A stretch of 64,000 nucleotides of DNA from Ahaetulla prasina (taxonomy: Eukaryota; Chordata; Lepidosauria; Squamata; Colubridae), in assembly GCF_028640845.1 (NCBI RefSeq), contig NC_080540.1:226222794-226286793 (forward strand). Direction: 5' to 3'. The translations under genes and the position numbers were made by a program. Shown here piece by piece: positions 10,100-21,468 of the stretch; the stretch's first letter is position 1, and every line of letters begins with the position of its first letter. A model generated the notes under the pieces. That model was not told the DNA's origin. It saw nothing but the letters and a program-made list of their open reading frames with translations, and did no database searches.

Positions 10100-12840
10100 T
10101 ATATTTACCGACAAAGAAATAAAGGCATGATATTCATTTCCTACAGTTCTTTGTACTCAGGGACCAAAAGAGTGCAGGAAGGTGTGAGACATTGGCAGTG
10201 GAGTTTGTACATGCACCCTTATCAGAAATATATTTATAATTTATGCTTTTAGATGGCTCATAGTTCTCAGCTAACAACATACATAGCAAACGTAACTACA
10301 AAGTAGTTACTGCAACAGAATTCCAAGGTAAATAACTTACCATTTACATTTTATTTACATTCTGAATCTTTTTGGGATTAGATCTCAGTTTTGTAGAGCT
10401 ACACTGTTAGTTGCCTGCAGCAACGTTTTATTAGTGGCCTCTGGTACAATAAATAAAAAGTGTTATATTGTATATGATACAATAAATAAAGGCAGCTGAA
10501 CCGTATTTTGAGTCTGATAAATTAATCTAGTCATTTATATTTTCAGATATGCTATAGAGCTTCCGTAATAAATTAAGATTATATCTGCAATAGCCATATT
10601 GTCAATATCATAAAATGTTAACACTCAAATGTGATTTGCCCTGGAATATAAATTTGCACTATAAATTTTCAGCCTTATATTAATACAGACTTCTATTAAT
10701 ATGAAGAAAAATAAGCTTTCTAGGGAAAAACCTGGACTTAAAAGTCTGAAAAGATAGGCGGTTCCAGCATCATGATTCCATTAAAGGGATTGATATCTGA
10801 ATCATCATGGTTAATCATTTCTGAGAACAAGAGCTTATGATAATTGTAATTACGTCAGTTCCACTAAGTAGACCAGATCAGGAATTTAACTACACAGTCA
10901 GACTAGAACAATACTTCATTGAGACAACTTTAATAACAGAACTTGCAACTCTCCCTTCCTTCTTATGTTCCAGTGAAACAGAAGACATTGGACTGAGTGA
11001 CGTCTGTCCAAATATTCTACATTCTACATTCCTTGCCCAGGTAAACCTACCAATAAAGTGAAAAGGTGCTCTGAGTACAATGAAAATTATGTAGAATCTA
11101 TAAAATGTAGAAATAGTTTCAAGACAGAAACATGTTTTAGAACAAACAGATTAATGGCTTGTAGTTAGAGCGTGACAGAATTTATTATGGTTAAAATCCT
11201 GCACATCATTACTGTAGCTTATAATAATGTGCTTCAGAATATTTTCATGGGTGTGTAAAATAAATAACATTTGAGTATGCATCAAGGTCATAGGCTAAGG
11301 ATCATTGTGATATTATCAAAGATCTAGAAAGTTCTCTCAGGGTGTCTTTCCAGTTAAGATAAAAATTAATAAAATATTTTAATTAAAACCAAACTAGGTT
11401 ATCAAATGCCCCTAGGGGATTTTCTTCATTTTTAAAAGACTTTGAAAATTAATTCAAGTTCTCAATTCTCTCTTATCCTATTCCATTTCCTTCTCTTTTA
11501 TGGATTTTAGTTAGGTGGTACCAATATGGAAAATTAACAGGACATCCCTCTAAATCTTAATCTTGAACAGTTCTCATTTATTTAAAGGGGCATTTGTAAG
11601 ATATATTTCAACACTCCAGAGATATTATTCAGATGTATAGGTGAATAAATATAGTCCAATTTGCAACGCAAAATGCTGCAAATCTTTTCTTGATTAAAAA
11701 AGAAAAGAAAAACTAAGAGCTATTTAATTAAGGAGATAAACTGTAATTGACACAGCCCAATTTAATTCATATTGGTTCAGAGTTTTAATAGGAAATATAT
11801 ATACATATGAAAAGATAGGCCAATATTTCCTTACCAAATTAACTTTGTTAATTCATGCATATTAGCAGGTGTCTGCAAAATTAGGTTGTTCTACTTAAAT
11901 GATCAAATTAACATTTCCTCTTGAAATTCTCCACAGTTTCCAGATTAGTGCTTACATTTTTTATTTCTTTTGTAAATACAGTAGGGGAAAAAAGTATTCT
12001 GCACATTCCCATGCCTTCTGAATAACATCTTTTTTATGCTTTTAATTTGCAATTTCCCTATAGAATACCGATTATATTCCAGATGTGACTTGGAGGCATG
12101 AGTCATTCTTAAGTTGAAAAAATATCATTCATAGTAATCAAAAGGCCAACTAAATTAACACCGTCCAGACAGTTAGCAAAACTTTCTTCTGTAAAACCTA
12201 ACAAATTTCCAGCATGCAATGGTAAATGCTTTGCTGACAGTGATATCCATAGGATTAAGTATTTAAGAGGATATAGAACTGAATTTCCATTGCAACCTTC
12301 AAAGATAATTGCCTCCGTGTTTGTTTGGTTTGGTTTCTTCATTTGTCTGCCACTTTTCAGAGCTTGTCCATTCAAAAGAGCTGACAAAATAGTAAAACAA
12401 AACAACATCCTTATAAGCATAAATTGCAATCTATAAAACAAAACACCTAAACAGTAATTAAAATGATATATAACAGTATACGATGCTGTAAATCTGAAAG
12501 CTAGGCAGTGAGCAATGTGAGATTAGAATAGCAGTACTTAGATAAAAGACAGTAATGTATTAGTTAAAAGCAGCTTGGAACAATCAAGTATTCAAGGCCT
12601 GGGAAAAACTGGCAAGACAAGACTTGTTCTCTAGTGCCTTGCTAATATATCTTGATGGCTGTTAAACCTCTTAGCAAAGCTTCAGCTGCTATTCCCAAAG
12701 TCTAGCAGGAATGTACACTGGCAGGCAGTCTTTTAAATAACATCATGTACAAGTGTTTAAAACAGAAGTGCAGTCATTTCAAGGAGAGAGAAGACGTTAA
12801 TATTTTGTCTGAATGAGACCTGACAAAACATCATAGTTAG
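10100..12840. other. Long unique AT-rich stretch, no gene seen
   Basis: About 2.7 kb with no recognised repeat and no supported gene. The 110-codon minus-strand frame at 12109-12441 and the 74-codon frame at 10837-11061 show no domain. This is the longest apparently repeat-free block in the window; conserved non-coding elements here could not be judged without an alignment. Confidence 0.45.
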
Positions 12841-12841
12841 A

Positions 12842-13375
12842 GTAGAATAGAATAGAATTCTTTATTGGCCAAGTGTGATTGGACACACAAGGAATTTGTC
12901 TTGGTGCATATGCTCTCAGTGTACATAAAAGAAAAGATACATTCGTCAAGAATCATAAGGTACAACACTTAATGATAGTCATAGGGAAACAGTCAATATA
13001 AATGTTAAGGATACCAGTAACAAGGTTACAGTCATACAGTCATAAGTAGGAGGAGATGGGTGATAGGAACAATGAGAAAATTAATAGCAATGCAGACTTA
13101 GTAAATAGTTTGCCAGTGTTTATTAATTAATTAAATTAAATTTAAATTTAGTGTTGAGGGAATTATTTGTTTAGCAGAGTGATGGCGTTTGGGAAAAACT
13201 GTGTTCTTGTGTCTAGTTGTTCTGATGTGTCGTTTTGAGGGTAGGAGTTGAAACCATTTATGTCCAGGATGTGAGGGGTCTGTAGATATTTTCACAGCCC
13301 TCTTTTTGACTGGTGCAGTTAACAATTTGTTTAATATTTTTATTCAGGAATCTTTGTAGGATTAAAATTCAAGTT
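12842..13375 (-). mobile_element. L3/CR1-type LINE 3' end with AATAG tail (antisense)
   Basis: On the minus strand this reads the C-terminus of a non-LTR ORF2 (KRAVKISTDPSHPGHKWFQL, then RTTRHKNTVFPK), a 3' UTR with TTCCTTGTGTGTCCAATCAC and CTTGGCCAATAAAGAATTC, and a short (ATTCT)n tail, seen on the plus strand as AATAG at 12842-12857. The plus-orientation relative is at 30838-31446. The coding part is degraded. This resembles the snake CR1/L3 LINEs known to seed AATAG microsatellites; the name is from memory of the family. Confidence 0.75.
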
Positions 13376-13862
13376 TAAAAATTAAAACCAGGGATATGAA
13401 AAGAAAGACACTTCACGCATTATGCTTTATTACCAAAAATCTCCATCATCATCCATTTTGAGAAAAAAAATCTGCCTTTGTCACAACATTCGAAGATTAC
13501 AGTTCAATTTTTGCACTGAGTATAAGCACCAACAAACCAAGCTGGATCATCAAATATGCCTACTTTAATACTACTGTTCTAGTAATTTTAATAACAATGT
13601 TTGGCGAGGATGTCCCAAAGTGGCATGCAATAAGAAAAGAAGAATAAATACTCACAATGTAGTTACCACAGGCTAATCTTAGTTCTTGGAAATTTGCAGA
13701 TTTGGCTGAGCCAAAGGCCTGTTTTTTGAAGTCCCTCTTGAGCAGAGTTCGGTAGACAATTTTTGAGCCGGCTGCAATCTTCCAGGCCAGTCAATCAAAA
13801 AGTTATAAATGAGGATTTACAAATGTAGTAGTCAATAAAAAAACAGAATGAACTTAAGAACA
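13376..13862. other. Unique stretch, no gene seen
   Basis: Nothing recognised between the LINE fragment and the next MITE. Confidence 0.4.
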
Positions 13863-14011
13863 TTGTAACTCAGGGGTGTCACTTGAGGCCTGTGAGCCAG
13901 ATGCGTCACACACTGGCCACACCCACGCCTGGTTTAGCAAAGGGGGGGAAAGTCATGATACATAATGTGACACCACCATGACAACACGAGTTTGACACCT
14001 CTGGTGTAACT
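13863..14011 (+). mobile_element. hAT MITE, GTTTGACACC family
   Basis: The element is 13871-14003, from CAGGGGTGTCACTTGAGGCC to GAGTTTGACACCTCTG. The flanks TTGTAACT and GTGTAACT match at 7 of 8 bases, consistent with an aged hAT target duplication. Relatives lie at about 30500-30634 and 50264-50900. Confidence 0.8.
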
Positions 14012-14127
14012 ATTAACTTTTCATTTTCTTAATATAATCACAAATATTTTGACAATTTTTGAAAAGATATTGTTATTGTGAAAAGTAAATGGCACAAATG
14101 CAGAAAAAAAGAAAAGAAAAAGTGTTG

Positions 14128-14694
14128 TGTCTTGTCCGCTCTCACCGCAGCCGGGGTCTGCTTATCTGCTCCCGAACACGGAGGAATGTATGCCTCCCGG
14201 CCCCAGTCCTGGCTCCATGCCCAGACAAGCTGCAGAGGAGGGAGCATCCCCCAGTCCCAGCCCTGGCTCCATGCCCAAGCAGGCTGCAGAGGAGGGAGCA
14301 TCCCCCGGCCCCAGCCCTGGCTCCATGCCCAGGCAAACGGAGCAGCTAGACCCCTCCCCCTCCTCCACAGCATGTGAGCCTGAGGAGGGTTTATTACCAA
14401 CAGCTGATTGGAGTGACCCTCGCATCAGAAGATTGGATAGGCGGAGGCAACAGAAGGAAGGGAGGTGCAGGCCTTAATGAGTGCTGAGTCATGGAGCCAC
14501 ACCCCATGGCCTATATAAAGGATCTGCTTTCTGGCAGTCTCTGAGTCAGGCAAAGTCGAACTTATCTTGCTGAAGTCACTTACTGGTCTCCTGCCTGCTC
14601 TGAGGACTTTGCTAGGACTTTGGGCAGAGCTGCAGAGGCAAGCCTGATTCGGATTTCCCTGACCCGGCCGTCAGCGGAGGAGTGGGACACGACA
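14128..14694 (+). mobile_element. Solo LTR, GC-rich, with internal minisatellite
   Basis: Starts TGTCTTGTCCGCTC and ends GAGTGGGACACGACA, giving TG...CA with extended inverted ends. It holds a TATA-like TATATAAAG near 14512, typical of an LTR promoter. Between about 14198 and 14335 a roughly 51-bp unit containing CCTGGCTCCATGCCC and GCAGAGGAGGGAGCATCCCC is repeated nearly three times. Several overlapping proline-rich frames here are products of that repeat and not genes. A related LTR lies antisense at 50321-50817. I could not see a clear short target duplication. Confidence 0.72.
14198..14335 (+). repeat. ~51-bp minisatellite inside the LTR
   Basis: Nearly three direct copies of a GC-rich unit with the core GGCTCCATGCCCA, then GGCTGCAGAGGAGGGAGCAT. 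It lies upstream of the LTR's TATA-like motif, where a repeat-number change could alter promoter activity; that role is speculative. Confidence 0.8.
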
Positions 14695-14729
14695 AAAAGG
14701 TAGCCCAAATTCACATTTGTTATCTCTTG

Positions 14730-14882
14730 AATATAGTCAGTGGTGGGATTCAAATAATTTAACAACCAGTACTCTGCCCTAATGATTTCTTCCAACAACC
14801 AGTTCATCAAACTGCTCAGAAAGTTAACAACCGGTTCTCCCGAAGTGGTGCGAACTGGCTGAATCCCACCACTGAATATAGT
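14730..14882 (-). mobile_element. hAT MITE, 137 bp, perfect 8-bp TSD
   Basis: The element is 14738-14874, flanked by AATATAGT at 14730-14737 and 14875-14882. It has the same ends as the copy at 9955 but is in the opposite orientation. It begins 36 bp after the solo LTR ends. Confidence 0.9.
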
Positions 14883-15811
14883 TAAGAAATTACTTGATAT
14901 CTGTGAACAGTTTAATTGACGCGAACAGAGCAGTGTGAACTAATGAAAAAGGAAAGAAAAAATATGTCCTTATCCACTGTACATAGTAACTCTACAAATT
15001 AGGTAGGTAATGTTTTATTCTTCATAAAAAGATAATATTATCTTTTATCTGATTTTAACAGAATAAAGCAAAAGCCTCATGTCAGGAAAGATTATGTCTC
15101 CCATAATAATAAACTCATTTTTATATGACATTTTTGCTGCAAAAAGATAGTTCTTTGAGGTCAGTTTTCAGCATGCATAAAGCATCTATTTCAATACATC
15201 TGAAACGGCATTTGATGAAAATTCAAGATTAAAGAAAATATTCTGCTTTCTCACTGCCTTGATCCCATAACATTTTAAATCCTTAACAGCTTTCTGATCT
15301 GTCAGAGGCTTTTTGTCCTTATCACACTTGTGGCCTTGCACCGGCATCTCTCAGCCCATTAATTCTGATACTGTACATCCCAATCAGTGATTTTATTTAT
15401 TTATTTATTTACTATTTTATTTATAAGTAACTCAGGACAGCAAACAGAACTCATATTCTTTCCTCATCCTATTGCTTAATCCAAATAAGATTGAGAAGAA
15501 ATAATGAAATGGGAGCTTAGAACTCTGTCCTCCCATTAGTAGAATAACTCGGAAAAACTGAGAAGAAGGGAACAGAAAACAAAGGTGGAAGTAAAAAAAA
15601 TGGCTGCAGCTTGGCGCTCTAGAGGAAAATTCTCCCAGAGGCCATTGCTGATTGGCTCAGCTGGTCATGTGACCTAGGAGAAGATATGTGCCTCTCACCC
15701 AGTGCCTCCTATTGCACATATATATTCAAACACAGAGACATTATATGAACACAACATACATGCACAAGCAGATATTTATTTATTTATCATTATTTATTTA
15801 TTTATTGCTTA
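14883..15811. other. Unique stretch, no gene seen
   Basis: AT-rich, with a TTTA-rich run near 15394-15412 and another at 15774-15805, just before the antisense LTR. No gene support. Confidence 0.4.
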
Positions 15812-15938
15812 TGTTGGAAGAAATGTCCATCTGGGTTCAGTTCCAAGTGGGAAGAAAGACACTGGAAACATGGAGACTGCTTGGAAAGATGGTTTAATGG
15901 TGGACAACAGCACATGGTTTGAGATCCTGGGGGGGGGG

Positions 15939-15979
<41 letters not shown>

Positions 15980-16362
15980 ATTTATACTCTCTCTTGGTCC
16001 TGTCTTGGCACTTCCTGCTCCTGTGTAAGGGCAGGTATTCTGATTGGTTGTTAGACTCCCATTGGGCCATGCAGGGGTAACTTTGTAGGTTGTCTTGAAT
16101 CCCAGGTCTGTTTGAATCTTGCTGGGTGATGATATAATGAAGGGTCTTTGGGCAATTCCTATTATGGCTTAATGGCTTTGTCCTGATTTGGATCTTGAGT
16201 GTGGGCTAATCCAATCATGTCCTGAGGGCCATGTCTTTTGTTTTGTAGATAAGCTGATCCATCCTTTGTCTTGTAGATAGGTTGGCACCAAAATATCTGC
16301 TGGGTGTGTATGCAGGGAGCTGAGGCTCTGAGTTTGTCTTTAGAAACATGTTTCTCCTCTAA
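15812..16362 (-). mobile_element. ERV-like LTR, antisense, left portion
   Basis: Reads as the reverse complement of the LTR family at 16563. It starts TGTTGGAAGAAATGTCCATC and contains the reversed CAAGTGGGAAGAAAGACACTGG block. A (GA)n/(G)n expansion lies at about 15932-15975. The similarity stops near 16362, where pentanucleotide microsatellites begin. The missing 5' end of this LTR reappears, still antisense, at 21012-21084. The flanks CTTA (15808-15811) and CTCA (21085-21088) match at 3 of 4 bases, supporting one interrupted LTR. Confidence 0.75.
15932..15975 (+). repeat. (G)n(GA)n simple repeat
   Basis: A G run followed by about twenty GA units within the antisense LTR. It looks like a later expansion, because the other copies lack it. 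Confidence 0.85.
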
Positions 16363-16562
16363 ATATAATAGAATAGAATAGAATAGAATAGAATAGAATA
16401 GAATAGAATAGAATAGAATAGAATAGAATAGAATAGTAGAGTAGAGTAGAGTAGAGTAGAGTAGAGTAGAGTAGAGTAGAGTAGAGTATAATATAATATA
16501 ATATAATATAATATAATATAATATAATATAATATAATATAATATAATATAATAATATAATAT
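16363..16562 (+). repeat. Compound pentanucleotide microsatellite
   Basis: Three consecutive blocks: (AATAG)n at about 16366-16435, (AGTAG)n at about 16436-16488, and (ATAAT)n at about 16489-16562. The blocks pass into one another by single-base changes, as expected of an array that spread variant units. The 192-codon minus-strand frame here is readthrough of the array. The provirus interrupts the (ATAAT)n block. Confidence 0.92.
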
Positions 16563-17133
16563 TGTAGGAATTTAGCACCCACCCCCCTCCTAGAAGAATG
16601 AAATATTTTAGAAAATATTTAAAAAGGCAGAATATATTTCCCTGGATGAGAAATGGAGAAACATGTTTTAAAGACAAAGCAGCTTCCTGACTCCCCCCCA
16701 CCTTTGTCAATGGGCCATTAAAAGCCTCAGCTAAGCTCACTCATTCTCCCCACCTTTGTCAATGGGCCATTAAGGCTTGAGCCAGTCCATTGTCTACATG
16801 ACAAAGATAGGATTAGCCCCTACCCATCTGCAACAGAATCTTACCACATGGCAAGGCTCAAGCAAGCTTGAGAGACAACCTACAATGTTAGCTAAGACCC
16901 CCACCCACTGAGAGTCTGACAACCAATCAGGATACTCTTCCTGTGCCCCAGAAAGTTCAAAGCTCAGAAAAAGCATAAAACCAGGGAGCACACAGGATCT
17001 CAGCCCTTTTCTGTTCAGGATCTCAAGCCATGTGATCCTGACCACGATTAAACCATCTTTCCAAGCAGCCTCCATGTTTCCAGTGTCTTTGTCCCCACTT
17101 GGAACTGAACCCAGATGGATATTTCTTCCAACA
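16563..17133 (+). mobile_element. 5' LTR of ERV-like provirus
   Basis: 571 bp, TGTAGGAATTTAGCACCCAC to TTCTTCCAACA. It differs from the 3' LTR (20252-20823) by only about six substitutions and one indel by eye, i.e. about 1%, so the insertion is fairly young. The four bases before it, ATAT, equal the four after the 3' LTR; the surrounding repeat is simple, so this match is weak evidence. Confidence 0.9.
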
Positions 17134-20100
17134 ATTGGCACCCCAGATGGGACTCCAAGCTAACCTAACCAATGGACCTGGCCCAGGTAAGCCTCCCTTG
17201 CTAGCAGCAGACCCATTGAGTCTGTGGGTAAGTTTTCCTGGACCTTGGCCATTTGGAACTAGGTTTTAAAGGGGTTTTGAGTGTTGAACTCAAAGACTGC
17301 TTGGAAAGAAGGTGAGTACCTCTAAATTTTAATTTTAAAGCATGGGAAATATGTGTATGCCTGCATGTGTGTGACTGAGAGAGCCCTTCTCCCAATCATA
17401 GCTGGATCTTGCTTCCTCTGTGCATTTCCTAGCCGCAGAAAGACCAAAAGTCTGGAGAGCATGGGGGTTTTGCCAGAGCACAGGACCTTCTGTTAGGGAA
17501 GGAAGAAGTGTGTGTGTGGGATTCCACCTAAGGAAACAGTCTGATTCCACCTCTTTGAGCAACCTCTAGCCGCACCTCTGCCAACTGCTAGCTCCACCGA
17601 GCCGTGACCGGTAGGATAGAGAAAGCAAGGGGGGGAAGCCAAATGTGGAACTTTGTGTTTTCAAGGAATGGAAGCTGAGTGAAAGGAAAAGAAGTGTGAA
17701 GGGGGAAAAAAAAGAAATATATAGGAACTATCGGTGTATCTAAAAAAGAAAGCAAAGCCTAAAGTGGTGCATGTGAAGTGAGAGGAGGTGCTCGTACCTG
17801 CTGTAGGGGCAGCAAGCTCCTCTGGGATCACTATTTTTTTTATTGGTGATCTTCAAATAAGAGTTCCCTTAAGGAAGGGGCCCATACTTCGACAGAAGGG
17901 AGTCGGAGTCCTTCGCGGATACCTTTTTTTCCAAAACTGCGGGAGTGCCCGGCTATGACAAAGTGAGCCTCACATTCCGAGGATCATGGGAAGCGTAAGC
18001 TCGAGGGTAGAGGGAAATCCCCTGAGAGACATGCTTGGGGCCTGGGACGCCAGGCAGGTGCCAGTGTTGACTGGCATGCGAGAATAGAAATTGAAGAAAT
18101 TGTGTAAAAAAATGGGCTTTGCTAAGAGATAACACCAGGAAGACAAATTTGGCTAAATAAAGGTACTTAAAAGAAAAGGGAAATATATAAATAGGAATGT
18201 TTGGGTTTTTGTTTGTTTGTTTGTTTGTCTCTTTCTCTTTCTTCTATGGAACCACGTGGTCTGTCTGTTAAGATTTGTGCCTTCCCTAATTTAACTGAAA
18301 TTTATGGCGGGAATGATCAGTGTGTGTGTAAATCTCAGTTTTGTTTTCCTCTCTTTGTCCTCCTTGGTTTTTATGTGTGTATGTCTGTCTTTGTGGGCCC
18401 TTGAGGTAATTGTAACTGTAAAATGTATTTGATCTCTAGAGACAAGAATTTTAAATTGTTAGGGAAAAACAAAAACAAAAGGTTGAAACAATGAAAATAG
18501 GGAAAAGAGAGAGAGAGAAAAAAGAAAGAAAGAGCCTTTGCCCTGTTTTCGTGTGGCCACCGGAAACTGGGTACAAAGAACTTTTCATTTCTGCTTTTAT
18601 CTCCTTCTCTCTCTTTATCTTAAAGTAACAACTCAAGTTTATAAGGAAACGTTTTAAGTTCACTTACAAGACAAGTTTATGAGGAAACGTTTTAAGTTCA
18701 CTTACAAGAGAGAGAAAAAATTCAGTCTTGCATTTACTGTGTGTTTAAATGATTTTACCTGTTCATTCCTGAAGCATGTGAATCCAGTTTTTTCTTTCTC
18801 ATCAGTTGTGTCTCCATTTTGTTGAAACTGCATTACCTTTTAGTAACTGCAATATTGATGTGTTGTTTCTTTTCAAACTCTGCCTGCAAGATATCTACCC
18901 CCCCCCATCTCTAATCCTGTTACAATGCCTTTCCTGAGAAGATTACCCACAAAAGTGGGGAGGAGATCCTATTCTAATGTTTTTCAGCCCTGAAAAGATG
19001 ACTCTGCAACTGTGGAAGCAGAGCACATGGTTCCAGATGCTGCCCCCAGAGGAGACCTTGTTGGAGCCAGGAATTGAGTTTGAATCCAGCCCCCACTGAA
19101 AGTCATCACAGCAACCAGATTGGAGCAGACCTTTCCAAACCTGACTGACCAACAAGCATGCCACCCAAAAGATATGAAAGAAAGGACCCTGAGATGTACA
19201 AGTAAAGATTAAAAGACTCTTTTCAATTCCCAGAAGACAGCTGGAAAGACTATGGGGGAGGTGGGAAATTCATTGTAAGGTTTTCTTTCTTGTCTCATTT
19301 ACATTGTATTCAGTCTAAAGTACTCATGTAAGGATTGTATTTGAGTGGCTACCACAGCAAGTTCTGAACACCTTAGATTTCTGTCTAATGGTAGGGAAAT
19401 TTGTCCAACATGTTTGTATTGTTTGTATTGCCTGAATTGTAAAGGTAGCTGCATACACAGGCACACACAGAGAGAGACACCATTCAAAATTAGACTGAAA
19501 CTATTCCCTTCACTTGCCTCCACATAAGACTTCTCCTAGGTTGATTTTTGCTCTGTGGCACTAAAAGCCCAAGGAGTCAGATCTCCCTGCTAATTCCATA
19601 GGGGAGGGGCATTCCCCTCAGGCAATTCCTCTCTTGAAGAGATAGCAGAAAAAGTGATATCCAAAACCCAAGCCCTGACTGACTCACAAATGATGCTGCC
19701 CAGTTGCCCAGTAAAGCAAGATATGTTGCACTGGTGGTCTCATGAGTAGAAGTCCCAGGGCTCATTGTATGTAATTTTTTTTTAAAAAAAAAAGAAAGGA
19801 AAAAGCCTGGATTGCACACTGATTAACCTCAATTTGGACTAAAATAAAACTGGATGCACTAAAGGAAGAGCTAGGGCAGGTTTAGTAACCAACCCTTGGA
19901 AATGGGCAGCCTGTAATTTAAAGGAAAACCATGGCTGTGAAAATTTTGGGATGTGTGCTTGCTTGAAACCTGACTGGAAGCTCTCAGAAAGTGATATCTA
20001 GCAGCTGAAATTAATTGGCATAGAAAATTGGATACTGTAAAATTCTTACCAGAACTTTTCCCCTGGCTGCTAGACCTTCATGGTTGAAAGCTTTTGGGAG

Positions 20101-20251
20101 CCACTGAAGGAATCTTTTTTCTGTTGTCTCTATCAATGGCTTCCTTTGCATCAGGAAAATTAAAAGCACCCATTGATTTGATCAATTTTAATTTTTTGCC
20201 AAGAGCATGTTTCAAAACTCACATGTTTTGAAAAAAAAAAAAAGTAGGGAT
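17134..20251 (+). mobile_element. Provirus internal region, largely non-coding
   Basis: 3.1 kb between two near-identical LTRs. Two bases after the 5' LTR is a primer-binding-site-like TGGCACCCCAGATGGGACTC (17136-17155); the tRNA was not identified. A polypurine run (about 20231-20250) sits directly before the 3' LTR. I see no protease, RT or integrase motif. The only gag-like signal is a short frame at 17986. This is a deleted, non-autonomous retroviral derivative that would depend on proteins from another element. A Env-like remnant near 20000-20150 was considered but is too weak to call. Confidence 0.8.
17986..18087 (+). pseudogene. Possible Gag N-terminus remnant
   Basis: A 33-codon frame begins MGSVSS about 850 bases after the 5' LTR and soon hits a stop. 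A glycine at position 2 with following serines is a myristoylation-type start, as in the matrix protein of gammaretrovirus-like Gag, and the distance from the LTR fits a leader. The rest of gag is not recognisable downstream. It is too short to make a functional protein. The assignment is an inference from start context only. Confidence 0.4.
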
Positions 20252-20823
20252 TGTAGGAATTTAGCACCCACCCCCCTCCTAGAAGAATGAAATATTTTAG
20301 AAAATATTTAAAAAGGCAGAATATATTTCCCTGGATGAGAAATGGAGAAACATGTTTTAAAGACAAAGCAGCTTCCTGACTCCCCCCCACCTTTGTCAAT
20401 GGGCCATTAAAAGCCTCAGCTAAGCTCACTCATTCTCCCCACCTTTGTCAATGGGCCATTAAGGCTTGAGCCAGTCCATTGTCTACATGACAAAGATAGG
20501 ATTAGCCCCTACCCATCTAGCAACAGAATCTTACCACATGGCAAGGCTCAAGCAAGCTTGAGAGACAACCTACAATGTTAGCTAAGACCCCCACCCACTG
20601 GGAGTCTGACAACCAATCAGGATACTCTTCCTGTGCCCCAGAAAGTTCAAAGCTCAGAAAAAGCATAAAACCAGGGAGCACACAGGATTTCAGCCCTTTT
20701 CTGTTCAGGAACTCAAGCCATGTGATCCTGACCACCATTAAACCATCTTTCCAAGCAGCCTCCATGTTTCCAGTGTCTTTGTTCCCACTTGGAACTGAAC
20801 CCAGATGGATATTTCTTCCAACA
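20252..20823 (+). mobile_element. 3' LTR of the provirus
   Basis: 572 bp with the same ends as the 5' LTR. It is preceded by a purine run and followed by the continuation of the ATAAT-type microsatellite. It is also the first LTR in the tandem structure extending to 23187. Confidence 0.9.
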
Positions 20824-21011
20824 ATATAATATAATAATATAATATAATATAATATAATATAATATAATATAATATAATATAATATAATATAATATAATAT
20901 AATAATATAATATAATATAATATAATATAATATAATATAATATAATATAATATAATATAATAATATAATTAATAAAATAAAATAAAATAAAATAATAAAA
21001 TTATAATTATA
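20824..21011 (+). repeat. (ATATA)n / (AATAAA)n microsatellite, copy 1
   Basis: Right-hand continuation of the array interrupted by the provirus, passing into AATAAAATAAAATA-type units near 20970-21000. Copy 2, somewhat longer, is at 22041-22237. Confidence 0.9.
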
Positions 21012-21084
21012 ATATTCTGCCTTTTTAATATTTCCCAGAATATTTCATTTTTTCTAGGAGAGGGGTAGGTGATAACTTCCTACA
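21012..21084 (-). mobile_element. 5' end of the antisense LTR, copy 1
   Basis: ATATTCTGCCTTTTTAATAT to CTTCCTACA is the reverse complement of the first ~75 bases of the LTR family (TGTAGGAA...GGCAGAATAT). It is the missing 5' end of the antisense LTR that begins at 15812. A duplicate is at about 22238-22308. Confidence 0.8.
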
Positions 21085-21244
21085 CTCAAAAAATGTATAG
21101 AGCAACTATTTCAATCTTGTGACTCTAGAGATCTCACAATACAAAAGCAGAATATCATAAAATGACACTGCCATGTATTCATGCCTCTAAGTCTGTATGC
21201 CATTTGAATCCAGCTCTTTCAGACTCTACGAATGACCTCTTCAG

Positions 21245-21419
21245 CAGTGAAATTCACTTACCTTCGCTACCGGTTTGGGAGTGTGAGCATGCACACCTCT
21301 TCTGCGCATGCACAGGGGGTCAAAAACGGGATGTAATGACATCCTGGAGGGTGGGCGGAGCCCCCACTGCTGGCACTACTGGTCCACGCGAGCTGGATAG
21401 ATCTGGCTGGATTTCACTG
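21245..21419 (+). mobile_element. MITE-like element, CAGTGAAATTCACTTACC family
   Basis: Begins CAGTGAAATTCACTTACCTT and ends CTGGATTTCACTG, an inverted-end pair typical of hAT MITEs. The middle is GC-rich with GCGCATGC-type stretches. No matching 8-bp duplication is visible. Related sequences are at about 22464-22640 (duplicate), 55550-55699 and 57137-57280. Confidence 0.6.
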
Positions 21420-21468
21420 CTAGACCTCTCCCAGACAAGACAAATCTTGGGAAGGAGAGAGGTTGCTG

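Noticed and set aside
10837..12441. Frames of 74 and 110 codons in the long unique stretch
   Set aside because: No domain or codon pattern to separate them from chance frames in AT-rich DNA.
14038..14477. Several overlapping 64-120-codon frames on both strands
   Set aside because: All are generated by the GC-rich 51-bp minisatellite in the LTR; no frame is favoured.
16162..16740. 192-codon minus-strand frame rich in LYYIILYYII
   Set aside because: It is pure readthrough of the pentanucleotide microsatellites.
19980..20160. Possible Env transmembrane remnant in the provirus
   Set aside because: The reading has stops and no cysteine motif characteristic of the protein; too weak to call.
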